From contig CM075193.1 of NCBI GenBank assembly GCA_037577475.1, positions 228,501 to 292,500 of the forward strand: DNA of 64,000 nucleotides, read 5' to 3'. Below are positions 51,473 to 63,800 of the stretch, in pieces (positions within the stretch are counted from its first letter, which is position 1; every line of letters starts with the position of its first letter). Both the position numbers and the translations under genes were made by a program. This DNA is from Chaunax sp. Z400 (Eukaryota > Chordata > Actinopteri > Lophiiformes > Chaunacidae). The notes below the pieces were generated by a model. It had not been told where the DNA came from and did not search any database. It saw nothing but the letters and a program-made list of their open reading frames with translations.

Positions 51473-52271
51473 ATCAAACAGGAAGTGCTGGTAGGGCTCA
51501 GACAGGAAGAACATCCCCACAACAGGCTCTAATATTAGAGATGAGATACACACAGGATGTTTGAACACACACACACAGACACACACACACCACCCTGTTT
51601 CCTTTATCGTGCTCCATTTGTCCCTGCACTCTTACTTGTTTTTATTTATTCTTATTTATTCTTGTGTTGCATTCAGAGACCTCAGTGTCGACAGGAATCA
51701 GCAGTATTTACTGCAGTATTTACTGCAGTATTTCCTGTAGTATTTTGTGTATTTTCAGTCTGTTTGCTCTGTAAATTAAATGATTCAGGCACATTTGACA
51801 TTTTAAAGTTATGAATGTTTGTTTTGTGAAGCTGTTTTGTGTTTATGAGTTGTCGACAGACGACAGGACTTGTTGTTTGACAGGTCCTCGTCTCCAGCTG
51901 GTGCAGTTTAATCCAAGTCCAAGCTGCTCTTATCAAACCTGATCCAGGTCTTATTGATGCTTTAGTTCAGGTGTTTTCAGAGAGATAAAAAGAAAATTCA
52001 GATTTTAATACTTTAGATGCTCTGTTCTTGGCTTTATTTCCATTAAAATGTCCACATTTACTTTTTCTGTCTTTGAATAAATTGCAGCTGAAAACTTTTC
52101 AGCATTTTCAAATTTCCTCTTTTCAAAACAACAAAAAAGAACAAAAGAAAACTTGAGTGAAACTTTGGAGACTTAAATTAATCACTAATCTATAGTTTCT
52201 TCTTCTTATTTATATATTTGATTATCAATAAACTGATTGATCTTTGTACCTAAAAGCATTTTAAACCCTCC

Positions 52272-52323
<52 letters not shown>

Positions 52324-52326
52324 GTC

Positions 52327-52385
<59 letters not shown>

Positions 52386-52398
52386 GTCTCTCTCTGTC

Positions 52399-52464
<66 letters not shown>

Positions 52465-52465
52465 C
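52272..52465. repeat. (CT)n array with CTGT steps
   Basis: Nearly 190 bp of TCTC repeats interrupted by TCTGTCTC. It lies directly upstream of the candidate second sptbn1 promoter; a shorter CT run follows at 52697-52729. Confidence 0.95.
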
Positions 52466-52499
52466 CCCCGCTCTCAGTTTGTCTTTCTGTCTCGCCCTC

Positions 52500-52692
52500 C
52501 TCCCACTATGCTAACAAGCCAATGACATCACCGCTACAAGCGAGGACTGTGATTGGCTGCTGGGAGGAGTAGCAGCTCCCTCTGGCGGCCCCTCCCCCTC
52601 TGTCTGAAAGGTGTTTTCAGTGTCTGCTGCTGCACGCTGGAGGACAAACCTTTCATTCTCTACCTCCCTCCATCCCCTCCTCCGTTTCCTGA

Positions 52693-52700
<8 letters not shown>
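52500..52700 (+). promoter_or_regulatory. sptbn1: Candidate internal promoter for the short sptbn1 isoform
   Basis: Between two CT tracts sit a CCAAT box next to a CRE-like TGACATCA (52518-52530), an inverted CCAAT box (GATTGGCTG, 52551-52559) and a pyrimidine-rich CCCCTCCCCCTC box near 52589. There is no TATA box. A CpG-rich GCCGCCGCCGCCGTCG follows at about 52850. The first exon with the short-isoform start begins within 600 bases. Function is inferred from motifs and position. Confidence 0.45.
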
Positions 52701-52731
<31 letters not shown>

Positions 52732-53131
52732 TCCACCTTTTCATTGTGCTGGTCTGACTGGAGGATGGGTGGATTCCTGAATGAAGGGACGCTGTGACAT
52801 GTGAAGACGCTGACAGATGGACAGATGGAGTGAAAACAGAGGCATGATGCTGCCGCCGCCGCCGTCGTTGTTACGGTGCGTCTGCTGAGACAGCGGTTTG
52901 TGTTCCAAACTGGTGGAAGACGGAGTCACTCATTCATCCGGGTTATTCCTCCTCAATATCAGCTGTTCAGGATTTAAAGCTCGTTTATTCCTCCAGAATC
53001 TTGTTTTATCCTCTTGAAACCTGCCATTTTCAAGCTTTACAACTTCATCCAGCTGGAGCTCAAGTTTCGTCTCTGAAACTCGACTGAAACGTTTCGCCCA
53101 CTTGGAAACTCTTGAGTTTTTTGCTGAGTCG

Positions 53132-53158
53132 ATGCCTCTGTGGACTCGTCTCATCTGA
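53132..53158 (+). other. Short upstream ORF before the short-isoform start
   Basis: ATG at 53132 opens an eight-codon frame (MPLWTRLI, stop at 53156-53158) that ends 8 bases before the main ATG. If the transcript includes it, it could lower translation of the main frame. Other ATGs occur further upstream, but the transcription start is not known. Confidence 0.4.
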
Positions 53159-53166
53159 ATTCTCTC

Positions 53167-53392
53167 ATGGAGCTCCAGACCGCCACCAGCAGCCTCCCCA
53201 GTCCTCTCTCTCCGACTATGGATTATCCCCTGTCCCCATCCTCCGGTGTCCCCGGCCCATCTCACGCCAGCCCCGGCCGGGGTTCGAGTCCCAGCCTCAG
53301 TCCCATCAGGGGACCCAGCCCCAGCCCTGGATTCTCTGGCCAGGCTGCCTTCAACTACAACCAGCTGGAGGGGAGGTTTAAGCAGCTTCAAG
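53167..53392 (+). CDS. sptbn1: Beta-II spectrin, alternative first coding exon (short isoform N-terminus)
   Basis: Encodes 75 residues plus one base. It begins MELQTATSSLPSPLSPTMDY and ends SGQAAFNYNQLEGRFKQLQ. The ends match the human SPTBN1 short isoform (MELQ start, NYNQLEGRFKQLQ end), whose first exon encodes only about 36 residues. The extra middle is Ser/Pro/Gly-rich with many Ser-Pro pairs (LSPSS, SLSPIRG, PSPSPG). The donor CAAG/GTAAGAA leaves phase 1, the same as exon 2 at 47869, so both can join the same downstream exon. The ATG has C at -3 and G at +4, a moderate context. Confidence 0.92.
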
Positions 53393-53884
53393 GTAAGAAA
53401 TCTGTATGAATGTTCCCAGAAGGAACATTTGAGGTCCTGAAACATAACTTCTAGATGATTATCCTGAACTTCTGGAGCCAGAAACACGTCAGCGAGTCAC
53501 CTGATAGCAGCTGCAGCTTTTTAAAATATGCAGGGTCACCCTTGAAATTCAAGAAGAGATTCATATATAAAAGTTAGAACCAGCAGGAGACCAGCTTCAT
53601 AAAGTCTGAAAACACTTCTCTACTCTTCGCGGACCCAACACGATCAATAAATATAATAATCGCAAACTTTGATAAACTTTGTTAAATTAGATAAAAACTG
53701 CTGTCAGTCTTTTGTCCTTTATCAGTTTCCTTCCAGGCAGCAGCAGGAATGTGTTTGTTTATTCATGATAAATAATTTAATTTGACTCTTGGTGTGGATG
53801 AATCAGCAGTTCTGACCTTATCTCATTAAACTGTATCAGAGCCTCGCCCTGCTCTCAAATGGTGATAACACTGATCAGGTGATT

Positions 53885-54030
53885 AGTGCCTTGCCGAAGG
53901 GCACGACATAGCAGTTAACATATCACGACAAAGCGGTTACGTATCACGACACAGCAGTTACGCATCACAGTATTACGATACAGCGGTAACGTATATCACG
54001 ATACATTGGTTACGTATCACGATCCAGCAG
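53885..54030. repeat. About 22-bp degenerate minisatellite
   Basis: Six imperfect copies with ATCACGACACAGCAGTTACG-type units. The left edge (GTGCCTTGCCGAAGGGCACG) resembles a short motif common in fish dispersed repeats. Confidence 0.75.
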
Positions 54031-55562
54031 TTACCTTTAAATGTTTTCGATATATTACGATACTGTAAACAAGGCAGTTTATTATTTTCATAGATCTGTG
54101 TTTTTGTGTTCATGCTAGCGATGCGTGCTTCCTTCTTATCTCAGTTGTTACGTTGGAGTGGAAGCGACAAATGGATCAGGATTGATTACTACGCTTTTAA
54201 AAAAGAAATGCCACAACTTCACCAAACCCTCTATCCCTGATCTTAGAGTTTGTGAACCATACCTGGAAAACTTGATAAGTAAACGTTTAATGAGCAGGGT
54301 GAGGACCTTCCAGTCGAAATCCGATTGAAAACGTAGGAAATATGGCGGAAGGATCGAGTTCCTCTGCCTGTTTCTTCTGGCTACTTTCAGGAATAAATGA
54401 AGCCACACTAGTTTACACAAGCGCTCATAATTTATTTATAAGATCAATATCTACTGGACCTTGTACCTATTCTAAGGTAGAGCTTTCCATTTACTCTTGA
54501 GCTATATCCACATCTCTTTTAATACAAGCAAAACACAACTTTTAATGTAAAGCATTTGGTTAAAGCGACTTTTTTTCTTCTTCCATTTTTCATAAACCTG
54601 AGGGTCAGAGTTGAGGGTTAGGGTTAAATCCAGTGTTCTCAGTATCAGAAAAGAATGACTGGACTTCACATGGTGGCGGAAAAATTAGTCTTAGAGGTGA
54701 ACAAACATAAATTCTATCAGTGACAGACGTTAATGTCATTTCAGGAAGTAGAAACACTCGGGTTCTAGTCTATATCCTGTTGGTGTTCATACTGTAGAAA
54801 GACATGGGCTTCATCTACCGGAGGAAACTGTCAGAGGCTAAAACACAGATGCTCATTTTCAATAACAGCTTTTAGTACACAGACGGTTTTTCATGAGGTG
54901 TATTTTTATCACAGGCTGAATTTAGCTGAAGGCTATTGGAGCCAGTTTAGCAATTGAAGCCTCATTGACGTGTTGATGGCCAGAAACCTTCAGGATTGTC
55001 TAAAAGTAGCCTGATGATGGAGGCCAGGTGAAGGTGGTGCCATCAGGTGGTTTGTGAGCTCAGATCGGTATAAAGCAGGAGGTGGTTAAACTGGAGAACC
55101 AGGTGAGAGGACCTGGGTTTTCAAAGTGTTGTTGCTAACTGGGTTAGCTGTTTGAGTCTGTGGTTGCTGATGCATCAACACTTGTTCTTAGACCACACAG
55201 CAATTAGATTTTAGAGCAAATAAAACAGTCCACTTGAGAACTAGTCTGTCTTCTTTATAACCCCCCCCCAAACGGTTTGATCCGGTTCACAATTAACCAA
55301 AAGAAACTCGGCTCAAAAGTCTGTTCTGATGTTTCACCACCAATCTCCACAACAGAAACAAAACAGGAAATAAAGATTGATTCAACAGCGTCTGGATTCA
55401 CAGTTCAACAATCAGAAATCCATCAGGTGGCGTCGGCCTGAGCTCTGCCCTGACCGGTCTCTCCGTGGAGAAATCCTGCGGCTCATTCCTCTGAGTCGAG
55501 GCTTCGGGTTTCCACAAGTCGACTTTTTTATCGTAAACTCCACAATGTCACCTGGTACTGAG

Positions 55563-55775
55563 AGTAAAGGCCTGTTTGTGACCGATGTCGCCTTCCGTCT
55601 GTACTCTGCGTGCATTTCGTCCATAGTTGTTCATGTTTTCTGAAAGCTTCCAGATACGGATGAAACTGAGCAGAAGTATGACATGACAAATGTCTACAGA
55701 CACGATGAAGAAGACATTGTTATGACATTTCGACATGTATTTAATGACCTCACCAACCACACCACTGCCTCCGTT
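55563..55775 (+). repeat. Dispersed repeat family E, copy 2
   Basis: Ordered blocks AAAGGCCTGTTTGTGACC, TCTGCGTGCATTTCGTCC, TGTTTTCTGAAAGCTTCCAG, GACATGACAAATGTCTAC and TATTTAATGACCTCACCA match the copy at 43031. The frame MTSPTTPLPPF... is not conserved between copies. Confidence 0.5.
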
Positions 55776-58018
55776 TTCTATTTACTAGATACATCATCAC
55801 AACCTCTTCTACTGTCCCCATTTTCAGTGTTGATGAAACTTTTCTTCCCTGCCCTCTAGTGGATGTATTGATCCCAACGTCAAAGAGGAATAGACCTATG
55901 TGGGAGTTGATACAATGTCTGACTTGAACTAATACACTCCCCTGGACTCCACCCATATCTGTTATCATAAAATGAGCTGGATGGATGAATTCAATGATGC
56001 AAAGGGAGTCACAGTCCGACCTCCTCTGTTGGATCACAGAGGTGGTTTCGTTTAAGGCTTTATCATCAAACCTCTTGGTGTGTCATCTTTGAAGGATCAT
56101 AAAGGGATCTGTTTTAGTGTTGCGACGTGGGCGGGGTTGACCTGCAGCGCTAGAAACAACCTTACAGCTAATTCTCCTCTTGTCTGTTTACCAACTCTGT
56201 CAGAAGTCCTTACTTTTGGTTTAACTTGACCAAATATGGCTCGTATGAAAGCAGCCTCATGTCAGATGTTTGTCTCTCCACAAATACCAAAATATGATTA
56301 TATTAAGTGTTTAGTTGGACTTTTTTTTTTTACCTCCTCCGTGGAGGTCAGGTTTCACCTGTACCTGTTGGTGTGTTAGCAGGACCCTGACGGTTCCTCA
56401 GAGTCCTTTCTCTGGGTCCTGGTCTTGTTTTATGAGGACAGGATATAGATTCATGTGAGTCCTAATAGAGTGCCAGTTCGATTCCCAGCAGGGTGAATGT
56501 GGAGGCAGGATGTGATTCTTGCACTGCAAAGAGACCGAAGGGAGATGACGATCGAACGTCCCATGTTAGAGATCAAGTAATTACGGAGGAAATTAGAGAG
56601 AACATATGAAGAGAACATATAATCTGATTATGATGGTTATCTCTGTGACAAAGTGAAGACACTGCTCATAGGCACCTCGTCAGGACCCGTCGGTGTTAAA
56701 CCCACAGATGTTCATTATTTCGTTGTGATGTCATGTTGTCATCTGGATTAAGTCACCCGTCACTAAACAAACATGAAACAGCGGCAGACGTCTGCTGTCG
56801 TCACCTGTCCATCAACTGCAGCGTCCAGTCCTGGGCTTCTAAATTTGGGGTGGGCGGGACTATACTTCCATTTACATTTGAATTATGGATTATGATCAAT
56901 AATTGATTTGAACACTAACCTCCCGAGGAGATCAGCTCACACAGACGTGTCAAACACACACACACTGAAAATGCCGCCATGCTCCCATCATCCCCTCTCT
57001 CCTGTGTTTTCCTGAGCCAGCCAATCAGTGGGCATGTTTTAGGAGTCTGCATGCTCTGCGTTTGTGTGAGGAGGGAGTGAAGGGGGTGAGGATTAACAGA
57101 GGGGAGGGGTGTGTCTTTCTGCCTGGCGTTCATCCACACCTTCGTCCTCCCTCCTCGTCTCCTCTTTCTTCTCCTCCTCTGCCTCATCCATGTTTCATGA
57201 GCTTCAGCAGAGCGTCTGTCATCGCCCCCCCATCGCCGTCCTCTCTCCCCTTCCTCCCTCCATCCTCTTAGTGAAATTAAGGGGGAGCTTCGGCCGTCTC
57301 GTCCTCCTTCATCCTCCATCATCACTGTCCAAACCTCCTCTCATCATGATTTAACACAGCTTTAATCACTTTTTAATCATGATTATTGATGATTTTCATA
57401 GAAAAAGACATTGATCCGTCCGGACAGATCACCAGGTCATGTTAAGGGTGAGACACCATTCTCCTCACAGATCTGGGAGCAGCTGGACAAACTGTTTTTA
57501 CTCTGAACACCTGATAACTGGACTAAACTGTTGGAATATTTGACTTTGGTATGTGACTGGATTACAGTCGAACTGAACATGTGAACAATAAAACCTCACA
57601 TATAAATCTGGAACTGATCATATTAACTGGAAAAGACTCAGACTCAGTCGTTCCAGTTGAGAAGGTGACTGGTGAAGGCTGTGCAGCCACTGGAACCAGT
57701 TCGACAGATACAGATGAATTATTATAAACGGCTCCTAGTTTAAATTCATCTCATCTAAAATAGGTCCTGACTACATTTTTAACTGAATGATGTAAAATAA
57801 CCTGAACATAGACTTTACCCAAACCTGAGCACTGAGCAATGTACAATCGGTCAAACTTTATTTAAACAACACATTTCAAACAAGCCAAAAACAAGTGATT
57901 TACAACATTTAAAATGTCTAAAAATGACTAAAACAATCGAAAAAAGGTTTGTTATGGTGACAAAAGATAACACAAGCAAAATAAACAAGAAAAAATTCAA
58001 TTAAAATGATTAAAAACT

Positions 58019-58046
58019 ACACATAATCAATATTTTGATTATGTGT
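58019..58046. other. Perfect 12-bp inverted repeat
   Basis: Arms ACACATAATCAA and TTGATTATGTGT with a 4-base loop. It lies at the edge of the LINE fragment that follows. Confidence 0.85.
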
Positions 58047-58345
58047 AATAAGGATCTCCATTGGGAGGCCCCAGGAGGATGCCAGCCAGATGTTGAACCT
58101 CCTAACAGACGACTCCAGTGCTGCTGAAGACTACGGACTGATGAAGAACCTCATCATCAGCAAAAGAGCAAAAATGCAGTTCTGAGCTTCCCGAACTGGA
58201 CGCCGTCCTCACCTCCATCTGGTCCATGAAAACCACTGAGGACCTGAGACGAGGGCCATCTTGGTGGAGTCCAGCATGAGGGCGAGTTTGACTGGTTTTC
58301 TAGAGACTGGTCTGTGATGAAATATAACCGCAGGCTGATGGAGTC
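58047..58345 (-). mobile_element. Teleost LINE fragment, inverted
   Basis: On the minus strand it carries CATCTGGCTGGCATCCTCCT near 58080 and, after a jump, the internal block seen as TCCCGAACTGGACGCCGTCC and GCCATCTTGGTGGAGTCCAG on the + strand. It corresponds to separate parts of the LINE at 2205 and 14555, so it is internally deleted. Confidence 0.65.
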
Positions 58346-58943
58346 TGTGATCAACACCAGGGCCTCAGTCAGCTTCTTTCCTGGTGTTTGATCCATCTGG
58401 TTCAAATCCACGCTGCCTCTGTAGTATCTGAGCTTCATACATCTGCTGCTGCTCATATTCAGATGATTCACATTCTGAGCCGGAGGAACGTCATGATGAT
58501 GATGAATACCTGTGGCACTCTGACACACGTTTTCATTAGCATCAAACGGACACAGTTTCTTTTCTTAGCGATGAGGAATTTCGGTCATCCAGCAGCCAGC
58601 AGTCACTGTGGTGAAGTTAACACGGTCCCTATAATGAAGAGGAAGGATTCACTGTCACTGCGATGAAGAGGAGGGATTTACATCATTTAGTTTCCTGATC
58701 GAGAGACAAACTGAATCAGCTGGTTCTCTGACAGTGATGATGACGAGACAGGAGAGGATGGAGGAAGGGGTGGAGTCGTCATTCGCCATGTCGGTGGGAA
58801 GGGAACCGCGGGACGCAAACACTTCTTCTCATGTTCAAACTATAAAACTTCTCAGGACGCTTGAATCGTCTGTTTTTATGGCTCAACACTGACGACATCT
58901 GAAGCCGAACGAATGAGGTTTTAGCCCCAAAGATCCACTTTAT

Positions 58944-59245
58944 CACCTCCGCTAAGGAGGCTCTGTGATCGGTTCGGTTTGTTTGCTTGTTAGCAGGATT
59001 ACGCAAAAACTAATGGATGGATTTGCTTGAAAATTTTCACCAGAGATGGATCCTAGCATATCCTAGAGGTGATGTGCTGCTGGAATAATAGACTGTGTCC
59101 AACACTACTCTTACGTTTGTAGCGTAGTGTAAATACAAAGCACGTTCATTGCAAATAATGAAACAAGTACGCTGGTGAACACAGGCCCCAACAATTATGT
59201 CGAGGATTGTTGGGCCATGGCGGGGGTTTGTCCTCTCCGAGCGCT
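58944..59245 (+). repeat. Dispersed repeat family F, long copy
   Basis: Starts CACCTCCGCTAAGGAGGCTC, has GTTAGCAGGATTACGCAAAA and ATGGATGGATTTGCTTGAAA, and ends GGGCCATGGCGGGGGTTTGT then TCTCCGAGCGCTCTTG. These are the typical first and last blocks of the family. Confidence 0.7.
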
Positions 59246-60078
59246 CTTGTTATTTACTTGATATCTTCAAAATCCGAGACCACGGCTGCTCCACCCCTGA
59301 TGGGCTGCCTGCAGGTTTACTTTTATTTTCTGAACTTATTAATATTATATTAATTATAAATAGTTTATTAGAGCATGTGATTGGTCCCACAGATTGGGGC
59401 GGGGGTGATGGTTATGTTTGTGTGAGAACCATGTGCTGGTGAAGAGAACGTGATCTGACCTCTGGTCTCTGTGTTACGACCTGCAGCAGGAATGTAAATG
59501 TTATCTGGGCGTGGCCGCTCTATCAGACCGTGTTTCCTTCAAGGACGTCGTCTTGTGTAACGTGTGTGTGAGCAATAAAACCTTCAAATATTACAATCAA
59601 TCAAAGTCAGAAATAAAACAAACACCAGGGGTTAAAAACAATGATTCAAACTTAAAAAGAAAAACGACATCATCAGATCAAATTAAATGACAGATTTAAA
59701 AAGGTATTTCTTTAATTTCATTTTACAAATATGGAGTTCTAACATCTGATTCTGATTCTGTATCTGTGTCATGTCTCTACCCCTCTGTTACTGTGACCCC
59801 CTCCACATATTCTACCAGATCTGGATCAGAATCTGGATCCAAACCATTATAAATAAACTCTCCTCCTCTGGAGATCAGTCACAACACGCACAGATATTTC
59901 TCTGAAATTTGAACATTTTCAACTGTTCTTGTGTCGATTCACATTTTTAAACATTATCTAGAAGCATGAAAAATTTAGTTCAGCTTCTGTTTGAACACAT
60001 AAGAAGTGAATTTGGTTTCTCTCAATCAGCTGCTGAGGTATTAGCCGGGAAGTTTACTGCCAGAAAAAAGTATTTTTA

Positions 60079-60340
60079 CCTCTGCTAAGGATGTTTTCAC
60101 CCATGTCCATTTGTTTGTTTGTTGTTTGTTTGTTGGTGTGGCAGCAGGATTATGTAAAATCTGTTTTTTAAAGGAACTTGCTAGAATTAAAAACTGATCC
60201 AGAATCTGCATCTGTACCCAGATTCACCTCAAAATTGAATAAACCCTTCCTTGTCCTAAGATCCACTTCGATACAAGATTTCATCAAAAATCTGTTGATG
60301 ACTTCTGGAGCGATCCTGTGGACAAACAAAACAGCTGATC
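60079..60340 (+). repeat. Dispersed repeat family F, copy 4
   Basis: Starts ACCTCTGCTAAGGATGTTTT, has GCAGCAGGATTATGTAAAAT, CTGATCCAGAATCTGCATCT and ATTTCATCAAAAATCTGTTG. The 69-codon open frame inside is part of the repeat and not a gene. Confidence 0.65.
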
Positions 60341-60874
60341 ACTGTAATTTCCAGTTTAATGGTTCAGAGCTGAATGGTTCCCAGTGATGAAGTAAACGGA
60401 CCATGTGGCTCCAGTCTGATGATCAGCTGCTCTCAATAGTCCTCTGTTCCTCCTCCTGGCTCTCTCTCTCCTCCAGAGGGAATATGTCTGAACCCTCACA
60501 CACATCCTCTCATTCACATCTCGGCTCACATTTTTCAGACGCTACCAGAGGTCAGTGTGATTGGCTGCGGTTGTGACAGACTCAGTGTGTGTCCTGTGAT
60601 TGGGTGAAAGGGTTAGCCTGCTGTCCGACTGCAGGAGTTCCTCTGAAGCATCCTGCTCATATGTAATCGTTGCACAGCCTGAAGTCTTTCTCTGAAAACA
60701 TTCGGTTCATGCTGGAAGTGAAGCGTCTGGATCGACTGCACTGAAGCAGATCCATCGTGATCCATCGCCTCTGTGCGAAGTTAATGTCCAAAGTAAGGAA
60801 GCCTGTGATGCAGAATAAGCCTGTGAAGCATGTGAGTTAATGTAGGCGTAGTCAACCTGTGCAGGTAGTATTTA

Positions 60875-63800
60875 TCACACATACTACTGCGTTAGCCTGG
60901 GGTACTATTCACACATACTGCTACGTTAGCCTGGGGTACTATTCACACATACTACTGCGTTAGCCTGGGGTACTATTCACACATACTGCTGCGTTAGCCT
61001 GGGGTACTATTCACACATACTACTGCGTTAGCCTGAAGTAGTATTCACACATACTGCTGCGTTAGCCTGAAGTACTATTCACACATACTGCTGCGTTAGC
61101 CTGAAGTAGTATTCACACACACTACTGCGTTAGCCTGAAGTACCATCACACACACTGCTGCGTTAGCCTGAAGTACTATTCACACATACTACTGCGTTAG
61201 CCTGAAGTACCATCACACACACTGCTGCGTTAGCCTGAAGTACTATTCACACATACTGCTGCGTTAGCCTGAAGTACTATTCACACATACTGCTGCGTTA
61301 GCCTGAAGTACTATTCACACATACTACTGCGTTAGCCTGAAGTACTATTCACACATACTACTGCGTTAGCCTGAAGTACTATTCACACATACTGCTGCGT
61401 TAGCCTGAAGTACTATTCACACATACTGCTGCGTTAGCCTGAAGTACTATTCACACATACTGCTGCGTTAGCCTGAAGTACTATTCACACATACTGCTGC
61501 GTTAGCCTGAAGTAGTATTCACACACACTACTGCGTTAGCCTGAAGTACTATTCACACACACTGCTGCGTTAGCCTGAAGTACTATTCACACATACTACT
61601 GCGTTAGCCTGAAGTACTATTCACACACACTACTGCGTTAGCCTGAAGTACTATTCACACATACTGCTGCGTTAGCCTGAAGTACTATTCACACACACTA
61701 CTGCGTTAGCCTGAAGTACTATTCACACATACTGCTGCGTTAGCCTGAAGTAGTATTCACACATACTGCTACGTTAGCCTGAAGTACTATTCACACACAC
61801 TCCTGCGTTAGCCTGAAGTACTATTCACACATACTGCTGCGTTAGCCTGAAGTAGTATTCACACATACTGCTGCGTTAGCCTGAAGTACTATTCACACAT
61901 ACTGCTGCGTTAGCCTGAAGTAGTATTCACACACACTACTGCGTTAGCCTGAAGTACCATCACACACACTGCTGCGTTAGCCTGAAGTACTATTCACACA
62001 TACTACTGCGTTAGCCTGAAGTACCATCACACACACTGCTGCGTTAGCCTGAAGTACTATTCACACATACTACTGCGTTAGCCTGAAGTACTATTCACAC
62101 ATACTACTGCGTTAGCCTGAAGTACTATTCACACATACTACTGCGTTAGCCTGAAGTACTATTCACACATACTACTGCGTTAGCCTGAAGTACTATTCAC
62201 ACATACTGCTGCGTTAGCCTGAAGTACTATTCACACATACTACTGCGTTAGCCTGAAGTACTATTCACACATACTATTGCGTTAGCCTGAAGTACTATTC
62301 ACACATACTACTGCGTTGGCCTGAAGTACTATTCACACATACTACTGCGTTAGCCTGAAGTACTATTCACACATACTACTGCGTTAGCCTGAAGTACTAT
62401 TCACACATACTACTGCGTTAGCCTGAAGTACTATTCACACATACTGCTGCGTTAGCCTGAAGTACTATTCACACATACTACTGCGTTAGCCTGAAGTACT
62501 ATTCACACATACTACTGCGTTAGCCTGAAGTACTATTCACACATACTACTGCGTTAGCCTGAAGTACTATTCACACATACTACTGCGTTAGCCTGAAGTA
62601 CTATTCACACATACTACTGCGTTAGCCTGAAGTACTATTCACACATACTGCTGCGTTAGCCTGAAGTACTATTCACACACACTGCTGCGTTAGCCTGAAG
62701 TACTATTCACACATACTACTGCGTTAGCCTGAAGTACTATTCACACACACTACTGCGTTAGCCTGAAGTACTATTCACACATACTGCTGCGTTAGCCTGA
62801 AGTACTATTCACACACACTACTGCGTTAGCCTGAAGTACTATTCACACATACTGCTGCGTTAGCCTGAAGTAGTATTCACACATACTGCTACGTTAGCCT
62901 GAAGTACTATTCACACACACTCCTGCGTTAGCCTGAAGTACTATTCACACATACTGCTGCGTTAGCCTGAAGTAGTATTCACACATACTGCTGCGTTAGC
63001 CTGAAGTACTATTCACACATACTGCTGCGTTAGCCTGAAGTAGTATTCACACACACTACTGCGTTAGCCTGAAGTACCATCACACACACTGCTGCGTTAG
63101 CCTGAAGTACTATTCACACATACTACTGCGTTAGCCTGAAGTACCATCACACACACTGCTGCGTTAGCCTGAAGTACTATTCACACATACTACTGCGTTA
63201 GCCTGAAGTACTATTCACACATACTACTGCGTTAGCCTGAAGTACTATTCACACATACTACTGCGTTAGCCTGAAGTACTATTCACACATACTACTGCGT
63301 TAGCCTGAAGTACTATTCACACATACTGCTGCGTTAGCCTGAAGTACTATTCACACATACTACTGCGTTAGCCTGAAGTACTATTCACACATACTATTGC
63401 GTTAGCCTGAAGTACTATTCACACATACTACTGCGTTGGCCTGAAGTACTATTCACACATACTACTGCGTTAGCCTGAAGTACTATTCACACATACTACT
63501 GCGTTAGCCTGAAGTACTATTCACACATACTACTGCGTTAGCCTGAAGTACTATTCACACATACTGCTGCGTTAGCCTGAAGTACTATTCACACATACTA
63601 CTGCGTTAGCCTGAAGTACTATTCACACATACTACTGCGTTAGCCTGAAGTACTATTCACACATACTACTGCGTTAGCCTGAAGTACTATTCACACATAC
63701 TACTGCGTTAGCCTGAAGTACTATTCACACATACTACTGCGTTAGCCTGAAGTACTATTCACACATACTGCTGCGTTAGCCTGAAGTACTATTCACACAC

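Noticed and set aside
51043..51586. Several 140-190-codon frames on both strands
   Set aside because: Same artefact from a GT/GC array.
52930..53487. 185-codon minus-strand frame overlapping the alternative sptbn1 exon
   Set aside because: It is the shadow of the real + strand exon with biased composition; no homology.
56460..56510. GTTCGATTCC resembling a tRNA B box
   Set aside because: No A box or cloverleaf arms can be built around it; it may come from an old SINE-like repeat.
58157..58528. 123-codon minus-strand frame
   Set aside because: Its left half is decayed LINE sequence and the rest has no recognisable domain.
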